A DNA stretch of 64,000 nucleotides from Kiritimatiellia bacterium (GCA_017405115.1 JAFRBA010000017.1:1-64000); one strand, 5' to 3'. Positions 8,309 to 17,452 are shown, numbered from the stretch's first letter. Numbers and translations: made by a program. The notes: a model not told the origin generated them from the sequence alone.

Positions 8309-9847
8309 TCATTCGGGCTTGACGAAGTAGTACTTTCCTTCGAGATGCCTGAACGGCAACGTCGAGAAGTCGTTAGTTGCCGTGCCGGGGGTCATGCAGA
8401 AGACCTGCGTCGCCGCAAGCTCCGCCGCGCCGGGCCAGAGATAGCCCTGCTTCACGACGACCACTTCGTAGTCCTTCGCGTCCACGCCCATCGCCGCGAA
8501 ATGCTCCTTCATCGTGAACGAGGTGCGCACGGACGCGAAGACGACGTCTACCGAGCCGACCCGGAAGACGACGCCTTCGCCGCTTTCCTCGCCGACGAAG
8601 CCAAGGATCTTGCCCTTCTTGACGTACTCGCCGTCCAGCGTCACGTCGTCCGTGTAGTCGTCGCTCTTCGGGATCGTAAGCGTGGCGCGTTCGCCGGGCT
8701 TCATCGCCGCAAGCTTCGCCCAGGCCTCCGGGCAGTAGACGGACGTGAAGAGCGTCTTCACCCCAGAACCTAGCAGCCGCTTCAGCAGGAACGCGCTCTT
8801 TCCACCGGCCCCGGCCGTCGTGTTGTCGCCGGAGTCGCTGACGAACACCGGCTTCGCCATCGCCCCGACGGCGCCGACGACCTTGTCCGGCGCAAGCGCC
8901 GGCACACCGAACTTGAGATCGGTCTTGTGAGCCTCGTAGTAGTCGGCTATCGTCTTCGCCCTTTCGTGGATCTCGTCGTGGTCCGCCTTCGAGTAGACGA
9001 TCACCGAGGCCGACATGAACGGCGCGTCCACCCAGGGCTGCCCGTTGAAGACCGACGCGGAGACGACGCGCGGGTCGGCGTCCAGCTCGCGGACCATCTT
9101 CAGCACGGTGACGTACGGCTCGACGTCCGTCTGCGCGGCGTCCGCGAACTGCACGCGGATGCGGAAGAAGTGGGGGTGAGAGATGAAGGTTTGAGAGGTT
9201 TGAGGGGTTTGAGGGGTTTGAGAGGTTTGAGAAGTTTGAGAAGTTTGAGGGGTGTGAGAGGTTTGAGGGGTAGCGTTCAAACACTTCATCAACGCTTCGG
9301 CGGCGCGCCGCTCCGTGTCGTCATAGTCGGTGTGGGGAGCGGTGCGGTAGCCGGCGATTCCCTGGACAAGCGGCACAAGTCCGTCCGACACATTGGCGTG
9401 GAAATCCTGCGCCAGTGTTATCGGAATCTTGTCGCCGACGGTCTTGCGCAGCTCCCTTACCGTCCATTCCTCTCCGCTGAAGCGACCATCTGGCCAATCA
9501 ACCTCTCCACACTTCCACCCTTCCACTTTTCCACTTTTCCACTCTTCTACACACATCGCACCGTGGAGGTAGAGGTATATGCCGTCGGCGTCGGGGTGCT
9601 TAGCCGCCTCGGCCTTGAAGTCGGCGAGCACCTCGTCGAAGCACTCGCGCGTCACCATGCCGGACGGCAGGCTGACGGCATACACGAGTGGCACGACCTC
9701 GTAGCCCTTCTCCTCGAAGAGATGCGACGCGAAGAGCTTGTTCTTCGCCTCCTCCCCGTGCAGGATGTAGAAGCTGTCCTTCCCCGCCTTCGCGTCGGAG
9801 AAGGTGTTTGACTCGCACTGAAACGACCCTACCAGTATTTTCATCAT
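8309..9847 (-). CDS. M81 (MlrC-like) metallopeptidase family protein with repeat-derived insertions
   Basis: MlrC-type proteins were first linked to microcystin breakdown, but most act on unknown small substrates. Family marks are ILVGSFQCESNTFSD at the N-terminus, GIYLYLHGAMCVEE, a metal-site pattern LAQDFHANVSDGLV, APHTDYDDTERRAAEA and DSGDNTTAGAGG. Two low-complexity insertions interrupt the fold. One is Trp/Lys/Gly-rich, encoded by 8-bp repeats at 9503-9542. The other is a Ser/Pro-Gln-Thr run encoded by nine 9-bp repeats at 9189-9269. The gene starts in an ATGATGA overlap with the upstream glycosidase-like gene. A GAGGG ribosome site favours the second ATG (9844) slightly over the first. 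It is probably the last gene of the glycan operon. Confidence 0.85.
   Translation of the reverse strand: MMKILVGSFQCESNTFSDAKAGKDSFYILHGEEAKNKLFASHLFEEKGYEVVPLVYAVSLPSGMVTRECFDEVLADFKAEAAKHPDADGIYLYLHGAMCVEEWKSGKVEGWKCGEVDWPDGRFSGEEWTVRELRKTVGDKIPITLAQDFHANVSDGLVPLVQGIAGYRTAPHTDYDDTERRAAEALMKCLNATPQTSHTPQTSQTSQTSQTPQTPQTSQTFISHPHFFRIRVQFADAAQTDVEPYVTVLKMVRELDADPRVVSASVFNGQPWVDAPFMSASVIVYSKADHDEIHERAKTIADYYEAHKTDLKFGVPALAPDKVVGAVGAMAKPVFVSDSGDNTTAGAGGKSAFLLKRLLGSGVKTLFTSVYCPEAWAKLAAMKPGERATLTIPKSDDYTDDVTLDGEYVKKGKILGFVGEESGEGVVFRVGSVDVVFASVRTSFTMKEHFAAMGVDAKDYEVVVVKQGYLWPGAAELAATQVFCMTPGTATNDFSTLPFRHLEGKYYFVKPE
9189..9269 (-). repeat. Nine tandem 9-bp units inside the M81 gene
   Basis: On the plus strand the unit is GTTTGAGRG with small variations, nine copies end to end. 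Being a multiple of three it stays in frame and encodes a (S/P)-Q-T tripeptide run. Two further copies of the same unit lie in the next gene at 10127-10144. Confidence 0.85.
9503..9542 (-). repeat. Five tandem 8-bp units inside the M81 gene
   Basis: Read on the minus strand the units are GTGGAAAA, GTGGAAAA, GTGGAAGG, GTGGAAGT and GTGGAGAG. Eight is not a multiple of three, so gain or loss of one unit would shift the reading frame. Confidence 0.75.
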
Positions 9848-12180
9848 TTTGCCCTCATCTTGTTGTCGCCATCTATGTTTGCCGTTGCGAAGGCGGCGCG
9901 GACGGCATCTGCCGAGAGCGAGGTCTCGAAGTACTTCATGCCCTCCGCGTCAAGGAACGCCGCGCCGTCCAGCGGCTTGGCGAAGACGAGCCGGGCGCGG
10001 TCGTGGATGTGCCAGTAGGCGACAACGCGATTTCCGCCACGCTCGAACATGAACGCGCGCACAGGCGTCCACTTTCCGCCGGCGACGTCAAGCTGCTTCC
10101 ACTCAACAAGCTCGTAGGCGGGAGAGGTTTTAGAGGTTTGAGACGGTATATACAGGTGAAACTCTCGGTTCGGGTCTTTCAGCATCTCCTTCTGCTCGGG
10201 CGTAAGCCACTTCCGCGCGCGGACGTCCTCCCAGCGGCGCATGGTCTCAAGGATGTCGGCGGTGCGGCGGTGTTTGCGCAGATTCGTAAGCGTCATCTGC
10301 ATGGTCGACGGGCAGTCGAACGCGGCCGCCTTGCTTGTACCGTATTCCCAGATGTCTGGCTGCACACCCACCGTGCGCGTCCTCCTGTTCCACAGCCCCT
10401 CCCTGCTCGGCGGGGGACCGTCCAGGACCGGCGGGCCGAACAGCCACCAGCCGAAGTCCACGCGGGTGAAGTCCTTCGCGAGCCGCTTGGCGGCGGCGTA
10501 TGGATATTCTATGATCTTGCGCTTGAACAGTTCGGGGGAGAACACGTCGAACGCGTTTGCGCCGCTCTGCAGGTGCCAGCCGAAGTGGCTCTTCGCGCAG
10601 CCCTCGGTGAACAGCGGCGGACGGCCGGTCCGGGCCGTGCAACGCGCGGCGCAGCGGATCTGCGAGAGAGAGATGTTCACGGTGCAAGGCGGATTGGCGT
10701 CCTCGGAGCCGTCGAAGTACAGGAACTCGAGCCCGCAGTCGTAGATGTCCGCGATCATGTCGCCTATCTCGTCCTGCAGCGACGTGTCCTGGTCGACGTA
10801 CGAGCTGATGGCCGCGCACTCGCTCACGCACAGGACGCCGCCTATTTCGCCGAGCGGATGCTCCTTCGCGTACGTGCCAAGGTGGCGGCGCTTGACGCCG
10901 GTGAAGCGATACGGGCGCTCCGTCACGTAGCCGGAGTATTCCATCAGCTCGGTGCCGAACTTGAGTATGCGGCACTTCGGGTGCATGGGCGCAGCGACGG
11001 GGTTCTGCTCCACATAGACGTCGCACGGCTCCTCGGAGGCGGGCAGCGGACGCGCGAGCGTGTAGTGTTTCACGAGCGCAAGCCGGTGGTCGGCCTCGGG
11101 CGTCACGTACTTGCTGTCGAAGCCGATGAACGTCTGGAGCGTGTGGAACCCGACGGTGATGCCGGCGGCGTTGAGCTTGCGCACGGCGGCGGCGAACGAC
11201 TCACGACTCCATCCGTTGCCCCACGAGTAGTCGGGCAGTGTGCGGTAACCCTTGCGCCCGCCGTTGACGAGGGCGGTGTAGTAGATGAGCATCATGCGGA
11301 AGCCGCCGGCCTTGGCGTAGGCGATGTGCTCGTCGAGGTTCTCGGGACGTATGTCCTCCGTCCAGTAGAGCGACGCATTCAGGCGGCCGTCGCGACGGCT
11401 CCTGACGCCGCGCGGCATGCCGTTCGCGGCTTCGGCGGCGTCCACCTGGTCCAGGAACTCGGTCGGAGTCGCGGCCGCGGCGAGCAGGGCGACTCCGTTG
11501 GTGACGCCAAAGTCCTTCAGCGCCTCGACCGTGAGACGGCGGAAGCCCCAGCGCCGCTCGTTGTCGACGTCCATGTACGGAGTGCCGCCCATCACGCCGA
11601 CGCATCCGCGACCGTCCCACATCACGTTAAGCCAGTCGCCGAAGTTCTCTTGGTTCTTGACCGGAAGCTGCAGCACGCGGAAGGAGTCCACGGGCGGAAC
11701 GTCCATGTTCCAGTGCCAGTACTGGTGCTCCTGTTCGGTGTTGGAGATGAGCCGCTCCGGGCGGAACGTAGCGTAGCCGGCCGCCGTCTCCTCAACGCGC
11801 ACGGCCACCTCGTACGGGGCGGTCTCGAACCCGATGTAGATCAAGTCGCCCTCGCGGCGGACGCGGTTCGCGGGATACGTCGTGCGCTTTGCCTGCTGCA
11901 CGAGCCGTATCTCGTTGTTGAATGGGCGCGTCTGCGTAGTCGCGAACACAGGGATGCCCTCGCGCGGCTCGAGCATCTCCTCTCCTGTCGCCTTTACGAC
12001 CAGCGACTTAGCCGTGGCGTCGGGATTGATCTCCAGGCGAAACGCCTTCGTCTCGACGACGACTGGCGTCTTGCCGTCGAACACGGAAGGGAGTCTTTCG
12101 ACGCCACCGACCGTCTCCGCGCCCAGCACGGAAATCGCGGCGACAGCCGCAAATGTCATCAAAGCGAATCTAACGCCCAT
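9844..12180 (-). CDS. Secreted glycosidase-like protein of an uncharacterised family (778 aa)
   Basis: The ATG at 12180 is chosen because an AGGAGG lies 9 nt upstream; an in-frame TTG at 12201 would put that site inside the gene. A signal peptide (FALMTFAAVAAISVLGAE) is followed by a beta-sandwich-like N-terminal half and a probable TIM barrel: MMLIYYTALVNGG, ITVGFHTLQTFIG, LEFLYFDGSED (Asp near 490) and LFTEGCAKSHFGWHLQ (Glu near 526). The paralog at 23393-26563 keeps matching Asp and Glu positions, so these are candidate catalytic residues of a glycoside hydrolase. The family is not assigned from sequence. A truncated duplicate of its first 73 residues lies at 21006-21251. The gene overlaps the M81 gene by 4 nt. 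Confidence 0.7.
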   Translation of the reverse strand: MGVRFALMTFAAVAAISVLGAETVGGVERLPSVFDGKTPVVVETKAFRLEINPDATAKSLVVKATGEEMLEPREGIPVFATTQTRPFNNEIRLVQQAKRTTYPANRVRREGDLIYIGFETAPYEVAVRVEETAAGYATFRPERLISNTEQEHQYWHWNMDVPPVDSFRVLQLPVKNQENFGDWLNVMWDGRGCVGVMGGTPYMDVDNERRWGFRRLTVEALKDFGVTNGVALLAAAATPTEFLDQVDAAEAANGMPRGVRSRRDGRLNASLYWTEDIRPENLDEHIAYAKAGGFRMMLIYYTALVNGGRKGYRTLPDYSWGNGWSRESFAAAVRKLNAAGITVGFHTLQTFIGFDSKYVTPEADHRLALVKHYTLARPLPASEEPCDVYVEQNPVAAPMHPKCRILKFGTELMEYSGYVTERPYRFTGVKRRHLGTYAKEHPLGEIGGVLCVSECAAISSYVDQDTSLQDEIGDMIADIYDCGLEFLYFDGSEDANPPCTVNISLSQIRCAARCTARTGRPPLFTEGCAKSHFGWHLQSGANAFDVFSPELFKRKIIEYPYAAAKRLAKDFTRVDFGWWLFGPPVLDGPPPSREGLWNRRTRTVGVQPDIWEYGTSKAAAFDCPSTMQMTLTNLRKHRRTADILETMRRWEDVRARKWLTPEQKEMLKDPNREFHLYIPSQTSKTSPAYELVEWKQLDVAGGKWTPVRAFMFERGGNRVVAYWHIHDRARLVFAKPLDGAAFLDAEGMKYFETSLSADAVRAAFATANIDGDNKMRAK
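10127..10144 (-). repeat. Two more 9-bp units shared with the M81-gene repeat
   Basis: GTTTTAGAG followed by GTTTGAGAC on the plus strand encodes S-Q-T-S-K-T in the glycosidase-like protein. It is the same unit as the array at 9189-9269, in an unrelated gene. Confidence 0.65.
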
Positions 12181-12223
12181 ACTGTCAATCCTCCTTTTCA
12201 ATTGGCCTTCATCTTGCGCAGCC

Positions 12224-13258
12224 TTAAACGCGGGACTTTAGACGAGAGACGCGCGTTATCGCCTCGGACATCAAATCGGCGGCCTGCCAATGGAGGCGAC
12301 GGTACTCCGGGATGGTCCTTATCCAAGGTGCCATGATCATGCCCTTCAGCCGTTCTGGCGATATCCTCTCGTGGCACCATTCCGCCATGTCGGGGAAGTT
12401 CTCCGTGACGCCGTAGCAGTTCGAGCCGCACGGCGCGACGTCGTACCCGGCCTCGGCCAGCGTAACGAACGCCTTTGTGTACGGCTCAGTGTCCATCTTC
12501 GCCTTCTTCGTCCAATACATCCACGGATTCTGCACAACGGTCTTCGGCATCTTCCTGCAGAACTCGTTGTCAAACTGCTCCTTTGTGTGCCTGCGCAGGT
12601 AGTCGCTCCACGCCCACGCCCGTGCGCCGTGCTTCTCGACCTCGCGCACAAGCCAATTGAGGTCGTGCCACCAAAGCTCGCCCTGTCGGATCACGAGAAT
12701 CGAGCTGTTGGCATGGAACAGCGGCATGTCCTCTTCGTCGAAACCGATGTGAAAGTTCTCTACAGGCGCAAAAACCTCCATCGTGTCGCGTATGACGTCA
12801 GCGCAGACCTCGTAGTATTTCGGCGTCGCTATCATCCGCTCGTACGGGCCGAGCCAGGCGTCGTGCGACGTCGAGAAGTTCAGCTTAGGGAAGACCTCGA
12901 AGCCCATGCCTCGCAGACGCAGTATCTCCGCCCTGAGCTTCTCCGGCGACCATGTCCCCTTCACCGCGAGCTCCGGGTGGCTCGGATAGCGGAGCGCCTC
13001 GCCGACGTCGAACAGGATGCAGTTGCAGCCGGACGCCTTAAGTTTTTCGGAAAGCTCCTTCCAGAAAGGCTCGTCGAAATACACCCGGTCCTTCGCCAGG
13101 ATGTCTGGATTCCTCCATATTGCATCGTATTCCTCGTCGGTCAAGACCTTCGTCATGATGCCGTCGCGCTTCGGCGGCTCCTTCATGGGAAGGTCACCCC
13201 ACATCTTCATGCCGAGATGCACGAGGTCTATCCACTTAAATGCACTGCTCTTGTTCAT
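12224..13258 (-). CDS. Predicted cytoplasmic TIM-barrel glycosidase-like protein (GH20-like)
   Basis: The 344-residue protein has no signal peptide. The pattern FEVFPKLNFSTSHDAWLG, then FHIGFDEEDM at about residue 172 and RAWAWSDYL, resembles the barrel of GH20-type enzymes. In those the D-E pair after H-x-G is the catalytic dyad. It ends with a Trp-rich region (YWTKKAKMD; MAPWIRTIPEYRR) typical of barrels that bind sugar. It sits between the GH106-type gene and the 778-residue glycosidase-like gene, 43 nt upstream of the latter, suggesting a shared glycan pathway. AAGGG lies 9 nt before the ATG. The exact family and substrate are unknown. Confidence 0.6.
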   Translation of the reverse strand: MNKSSAFKWIDLVHLGMKMWGDLPMKEPPKRDGIMTKVLTDEEYDAIWRNPDILAKDRVYFDEPFWKELSEKLKASGCNCILFDVGEALRYPSHPELAVKGTWSPEKLRAEILRLRGMGFEVFPKLNFSTSHDAWLGPYERMIATPKYYEVCADVIRDTMEVFAPVENFHIGFDEEDMPLFHANSSILVIRQGELWWHDLNWLVREVEKHGARAWAWSDYLRRHTKEQFDNEFCRKMPKTVVQNPWMYWTKKAKMDTEPYTKAFVTLAEAGYDVAPCGSNCYGVTENFPDMAEWCHERISPERLKGMIMAPWIRTIPEYRRLHWQAADLMSEAITRVSRLKSRV

Positions 13259-13304
13259 GTTGGCACCCTTGTCTTAAGTTCTTATCTTTGTCTTTGATGG
13301 AGTA

Positions 13305-13310
13305 ATGATA
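13305..13310 (-). promoter_or_regulatory. Possible -10 promoter for the 12224-13258 gene
   Basis: TTTTTGA-TATCAT on the minus strand fits an extended -10 about 46 nt before the ATG. The AAGGG ribosome site of the gene lies between. Confidence 0.4.
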
Positions 13311-13348
13311 TCAAAAAGCGCATAAGAGCGCAACGGCAGGCCCTCACG

Positions 13349-16261
13349 CTACTGCATGACAATCCTCACAGGACCAAGTAAGCCTGATTCCATCAGCGGC
13401 TCTTTGGCCTCCCAGAGGCGGCATGTGGAGAAGGCGTGGCGTCCAGTAGGCGACGGATCTCCGCGCTGCAGCCATTCGGGCCATGCCTTGACAAGTGGAT
13501 ACCCCTTGCTGTTCTTGCCATCGTCCCATTCGCAGTCGGCGGGCAGCCTGGCATCGCCAATGAGTCTGTTCGGCCATAGATTCGTCACCTTGATCTCAAG
13601 GGCAATCAGATTCTTCGCTCCTCCATCCCCTGCGACTGCATCGGTTATGTCCACTTGATACGGCGGCTTCCACAGCGCAGGGTACGCCTTTCCGTTCACC
13701 TTGACCTCGGCAATCTCCTTTACCACCCCAAGGTCAAGAACCACCCTTCCCTTCTGGGGACAGTCCCCCGACAAATGGGGACAGGCCCCATTTGCAGGCA
13801 TAGAAAACTCCATAAAATACGTGGCAGTACCGGAAAAATAGCGAATATCCAGATTGTCGCTTCTCGTCCACGACTCAAGAGCGTTGTATTTTGCCGTAGT
13901 GATGTCATGTTCTGCCCCAGGCTCCCTGAAGGCAACTTTCCATGTCCCTACAACGGGGACAGTCCCCGATTTTTTGGGGACAGGCCCCTTCTTGAGGATG
14001 GGGACAGGCCCCGAAAAAGAGAGTTTTGGAGTGCGAAAGACTACGAAAACGGAATGTGATGGGGTGCAGTCAAGCGACACTTCAGTCCGACCGTCCTGGG
14101 TGACACTGTAAAGCGATTCGTCAAGCGCACAGATCTCTCCTGTGACAGGATTCCATAGCTCCGGAGACTTTCCGCTAACACGGAACGAACAAAAGACCTT
14201 CTTCGGCTCTTTGTTCGGCACGGCGACAAAATAGAAATCGGCGGCGGCGGCGCGACGGTGAATCCATGTTGCGTCACGGTCATCGCAGGAGAAATCAGGC
14301 ACACAGGCAAGCCGCTTCAGCGCCGCGCCGACCTCTTCGTACGGTACCACCGTCGCGCCTGCAGCCGTCAGCCGCGCGGCATGCGCGGCAATTGTGGCGG
14401 ATGGCCTTTCGGGGATGCCCATGACACGATACTGCGTGCCGCCCGGAACCTCGATCAATCCGCCCTCAACAACCTTTACCTCCGGCAACGCCGCCGGATG
14501 GCACCTGTCGCCGTCGTAGCCCTCCGGGATCTCGCCGTCCGTTCCGTATTCCGGCGCCTCGCCCGGCACGCAGAGCAAAACGTCGCCGACGAACGTGCCG
14601 GACTGCAGGAGATGCTGAACACGCGACATGTAGGTGAAGAACTCCTTCGCGCCGTGGTCCCACCAAGTCTGCGTCCGCTCAAGATGCGCTCCGTACGCAG
14701 CCATAGTCATGCCGGGGTAGCGCACTGGATCCGTCCAGGGCTGGTGGGCGTAGCGGTGGAAGATCATGCGGTTCACGCCCTCGGTGAATATCCTGTCGCA
14801 CTGCAGCTTCATCGCGTACGGGGACGCAAGCCAGCGCCCGGAAGCGCTGTCGGGATACGACGTGAACGCCTCGGTCCCGACAATGCGCCGTCCCCAGACA
14901 TGCGCCGTCGCCGCGACAGTCTTCGAGTTGCCAAGCACCCTGTTGCCCCAGCGACACACCATGTATGAGCTGTTCGTCTGCCGTGCCAGCGCGGCGAAAT
15001 CGCAGCCCGCGTCGCGTGGACGCCAGAACTCGGACATCGGCACGTCGCACTCGCGCGCGTACTCAAGGTCGTTGAACGGGCCGTTTCCGTACGGCTCGCA
15101 GTAAAGGACAAGCCCGTTCTCATTACACCGTCTGCGCAGCCGCCCGGAATAGTTCTGGCAGAACATCGTCGATATCACCCGCCGGAAATCGCGCAGAAAG
15201 CCCTCGGTGGCCGCTGCGTCGTCGACGGGATACCCCGCCAGCACAGGAAGGAACTTCGTAATCGGGTAGCCTGCCATCTCCGCGAAGTTCCGCTCAAAGC
15301 CGCGGGTCCAGTTCTGACCGAACACCTCGTAGCTGTCGAGAAGCACTCCATTCAGCGCACGGTCCTTCGGCAGCAGCTTCAGGAGCCTGCCGACGTAGGC
15401 GTCGAAATGGAAGTCGAGCGCACGCGGGTCGAGTTTGTCGCATTCCAGCCCGAGCCCCGCCTTCGACGCACTGCGGTTCGTGCGTCCGTTTGCCGTGTAT
15501 CCGATGCGAAGGAGCGTCCAGGCAGGGTGGGACGACGGAGCGTCCCATGCAAGACTTCCGTCGGGGCGCATGCCGGAGGTAAGGTCGATTATCTCGCCGC
15601 CCGACACACACGACTCGGGCGGGGCGAACTTTTCAGTGACGCGCAGCGGCATCAGAGGCTTGTCCACTAACATGCGCTTTCCGAACTTGCCGCGTCCCCG
15701 GAACACCTGGAGATCGAAGTCGGGCATGTCACACAGCGCAGGCTTTCCATTCGCCGGTTCGGGAAACGCCAGCACGGCGATGTCCTCGTAGAAGCCGTTC
15801 GTCTTCTCCGGCAGCGGCAACCGTCCGTTGAACCGCTCGCCGCCCTTCACGCGCACCGTTGTGCTGGCGACGTACTTCATCGAAAGCTCCGGCGTTATCC
15901 ACGGACCGCCAGAGCTCGTCCACCCGCTGCAGTTGGCGATGCACAGCTCGATTCCGAGACGCTTCGCCTCTCGGTCTGCGTGGACGAGACAGTCAAACCA
16001 TGCGTCCGACGCGAACTCTACAGGCCCCTTCGGAATCGCAAGACCCGCGTCGAATATCTGCGCGCCGCCTATGCCCACACGCGCCATCGCCTCGAGGTCC
16101 GCCGTTATGCCCTCCTTCGTGACATTGCCGTTCATCCAGTGCCACCATGTGTGCGGGCGGGCCGACGGCGGAGGATTCAGAAACTCATGCTCAGCCAGCT
16201 CCGCTGCATACACACTCAACAAAAATGAAGGCGCAATCATTATTGCCACGACTAGTTTCAT
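13349..16261 (-). CDS. GH106-type alpha-L-rhamnosidase, secreted
   Basis: This 970-residue exported protein probably releases terminal alpha-L-rhamnose from pectin-like or other plant and mucin glycans. After a signal peptide (LVVAIMIAPSFLLSVYAAE) it has the conserved opening of the family, PPPSARPHTWWHWMNGNVTK, with EGITADLEAMARVGIGGAQIF following. It also shows CIANCSGWTSSGGPWI, DSYEVFGQNWT, YCEPYGNGPFNDLEYAREC and a C-terminal beta-sandwich (VVLDLGVVKEIAEVKVNGK). The ATG at 16261 is preferred to an in-frame TTG nine bases earlier. Five GGGGACAG(T/G)CCCC palindromes sit in frame between 13757 and 14012 and add peptides such as GTVP and GPVP. It follows the YhhN-DUF998 gene by 18 nt. Confidence 0.85.
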   Translation of the reverse strand: MKLVVAIMIAPSFLLSVYAAELAEHEFLNPPPSARPHTWWHWMNGNVTKEGITADLEAMARVGIGGAQIFDAGLAIPKGPVEFASDAWFDCLVHADREAKRLGIELCIANCSGWTSSGGPWITPELSMKYVASTTVRVKGGERFNGRLPLPEKTNGFYEDIAVLAFPEPANGKPALCDMPDFDLQVFRGRGKFGKRMLVDKPLMPLRVTEKFAPPESCVSGGEIIDLTSGMRPDGSLAWDAPSSHPAWTLLRIGYTANGRTNRSASKAGLGLECDKLDPRALDFHFDAYVGRLLKLLPKDRALNGVLLDSYEVFGQNWTRGFERNFAEMAGYPITKFLPVLAGYPVDDAAATEGFLRDFRRVISTMFCQNYSGRLRRRCNENGLVLYCEPYGNGPFNDLEYARECDVPMSEFWRPRDAGCDFAALARQTNSSYMVCRWGNRVLGNSKTVAATAHVWGRRIVGTEAFTSYPDSASGRWLASPYAMKLQCDRIFTEGVNRMIFHRYAHQPWTDPVRYPGMTMAAYGAHLERTQTWWDHGAKEFFTYMSRVQHLLQSGTFVGDVLLCVPGEAPEYGTDGEIPEGYDGDRCHPAALPEVKVVEGGLIEVPGGTQYRVMGIPERPSATIAAHAARLTAAGATVVPYEEVGAALKRLACVPDFSCDDRDATWIHRRAAAADFYFVAVPNKEPKKVFCSFRVSGKSPELWNPVTGEICALDESLYSVTQDGRTEVSLDCTPSHSVFVVFRTPKLSFSGPVPILKKGPVPKKSGTVPVVGTWKVAFREPGAEHDITTAKYNALESWTRSDNLDIRYFSGTATYFMEFSMPANGACPHLSGDCPQKGRVVLDLGVVKEIAEVKVNGKAYPALWKPPYQVDITDAVAGDGGAKNLIALEIKVTNLWPNRLIGDARLPADCEWDDGKNSKGYPLVKAWPEWLQRGDPSPTGRHAFSTCRLWEAKEPLMESGLLGPVRIVMQ
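13757..14012. repeat. Five GGGGACAG(T/G)CCCC palindromes inside the GH106-type gene
   Basis: Copies are at 13757-13769, 13778-13790, 13955-13967, 13976-13988 and 14000-14012. The second is extended to 9-bp arms (CAAATGGGG ... CCCCATTTG). All keep the reading frame open and lie in a linker and beta-sandwich region near the C-terminus. Confidence 0.85.
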
Positions 16262-16279
16262 GGTATTCAATCTTTCTCA

Positions 16280-17398
16280 TTAGGTGTTCTGTGCTTGCCC
16301 CACAGCTTTGCCGCCAATCCGCCAGGCGAGCCAGCCCGCCCAAAGGGCGAAGGACATGATCAACAACTTCTGCGTTGTTGTGACATACGGGCTGAACGGA
16401 ATCGCCTTGAGATCAAGGCAAAGAGCAAAGACAATGACAAGCACGACGAACCAGATCATCCAGACAAGATCAATCCCCTTCCGAAACCGGGCGACGAGGA
16501 TTGCCGCGCCGCCGAAGGTGGCAAGGTAGCATCCGACATTGTGGACTGTTCCGTTGGCGTCGAACGGCACGAGCGCGATGGTGCAGAGGCCAGCCACGTT
16601 CACCGCGCCGCCCCAACCAACAAAGACCCTACGCCAACCGCCACCAATCCTGCGAACGAGATGCATCCACACACCAGCCACGCTCGCCGCCGACAGAAGC
16701 ATGCCGACAATAAACCAGTAATGGCATGATGGATAGCGAACGCCGCGCACTTTCGTCTCCCCCAAGGCGCTAAGCATCTGCATGAACGGGTTGTATCCGC
16801 CGCCGGGGTAAAGCGTCATCGCCACGAAGAAACATGCAAACCCCGCCACGCCAAGGGCCAATGCATACCACCTGATGCCAATCCGCCTCGGGGCAATGCG
16901 CCATTCGCCGTCCCAGAAGAACGATGCAAGCAGACACACTTCCGCCGCAATGTATGTTGGGCCAATCAAAGCATTGCACCCAGGCATGTGCACAAACCCA
17001 CCTCCAATCATCAAATCGGAAAAGAGCAAAAGCCCGATGCCGCAAATGTAGAATGTCCGCCGCGTCGCAAGTGCCGTGGCGAAGGAAATCGCGGTCAGGA
17101 CGGAATATACGCACACGGCGGCGTTCGCCGCCGAAGGAAGGACGGGAGAATGCAGCCGCACAAGAACGAACAGGGAGAGCGTAACCGCCGCCGCGAGGAA
17201 TACACGGATGTCCGGCCGCGCCTCGCGCAGCTGCCCGATTGTCCAGAACGCCTGCGCCAGCGAGAACCCCGCCACGCCGTAAAGGAACTCCTCTGAAGTC
17301 GTAGCCGCCCCGCGCACGGCGAGGAACATGTCGCCGATCAGGAACGCGGCGGCGAACCCCGCAAGCATCCACCAACGACGATATGCAGACATTTGCAT
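16280..17398 (-). CDS. Membrane protein: YhhN-like (lysoplasmalogenase) domain fused to DUF998
   Basis: The 372-residue protein has about 11-12 hydrophobic segments. The N-terminal half resembles the YhhN/TMEM86 family (FLIGDMFLAV; FYICGIGLLLFSDLMIGGG; ALIGPTYIAAEVCLL), which hydrolyses lysoplasmalogens in characterised members. The second half resembles DUF998: YPGGGYNPFMQMLSALGET, PSCHYWFIVGMLLSAASV and ALVPFDANGTVHNVGC. Both halves are normally separate proteins. The start ATG at 17398 follows GAGG at good spacing. It is 18 nt upstream of the GH106-type gene and probably in the same transcript. The fusion call rests on motif similarity by eye. Confidence 0.6.
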   Translation of the reverse strand: MQMSAYRRWWMLAGFAAAFLIGDMFLAVRGAATTSEEFLYGVAGFSLAQAFWTIGQLREARPDIRVFLAAAVTLSLFVLVRLHSPVLPSAANAAVCVYSVLTAISFATALATRRTFYICGIGLLLFSDLMIGGGFVHMPGCNALIGPTYIAAEVCLLASFFWDGEWRIAPRRIGIRWYALALGVAGFACFFVAMTLYPGGGYNPFMQMLSALGETKVRGVRYPSCHYWFIVGMLLSAASVAGVWMHLVRRIGGGWRRVFVGWGGAVNVAGLCTIALVPFDANGTVHNVGCYLATFGGAAILVARFRKGIDLVWMIWFVVLVIVFALCLDLKAIPFSPYVTTTQKLLIMSFALWAGWLAWRIGGKAVGQAQNT

Positions 17399-17452
17399 TC
17401 AAAGAACCTCGTGCATCATGCAATATTTTCGCTCGGGTAGTTGGCTCATTAG

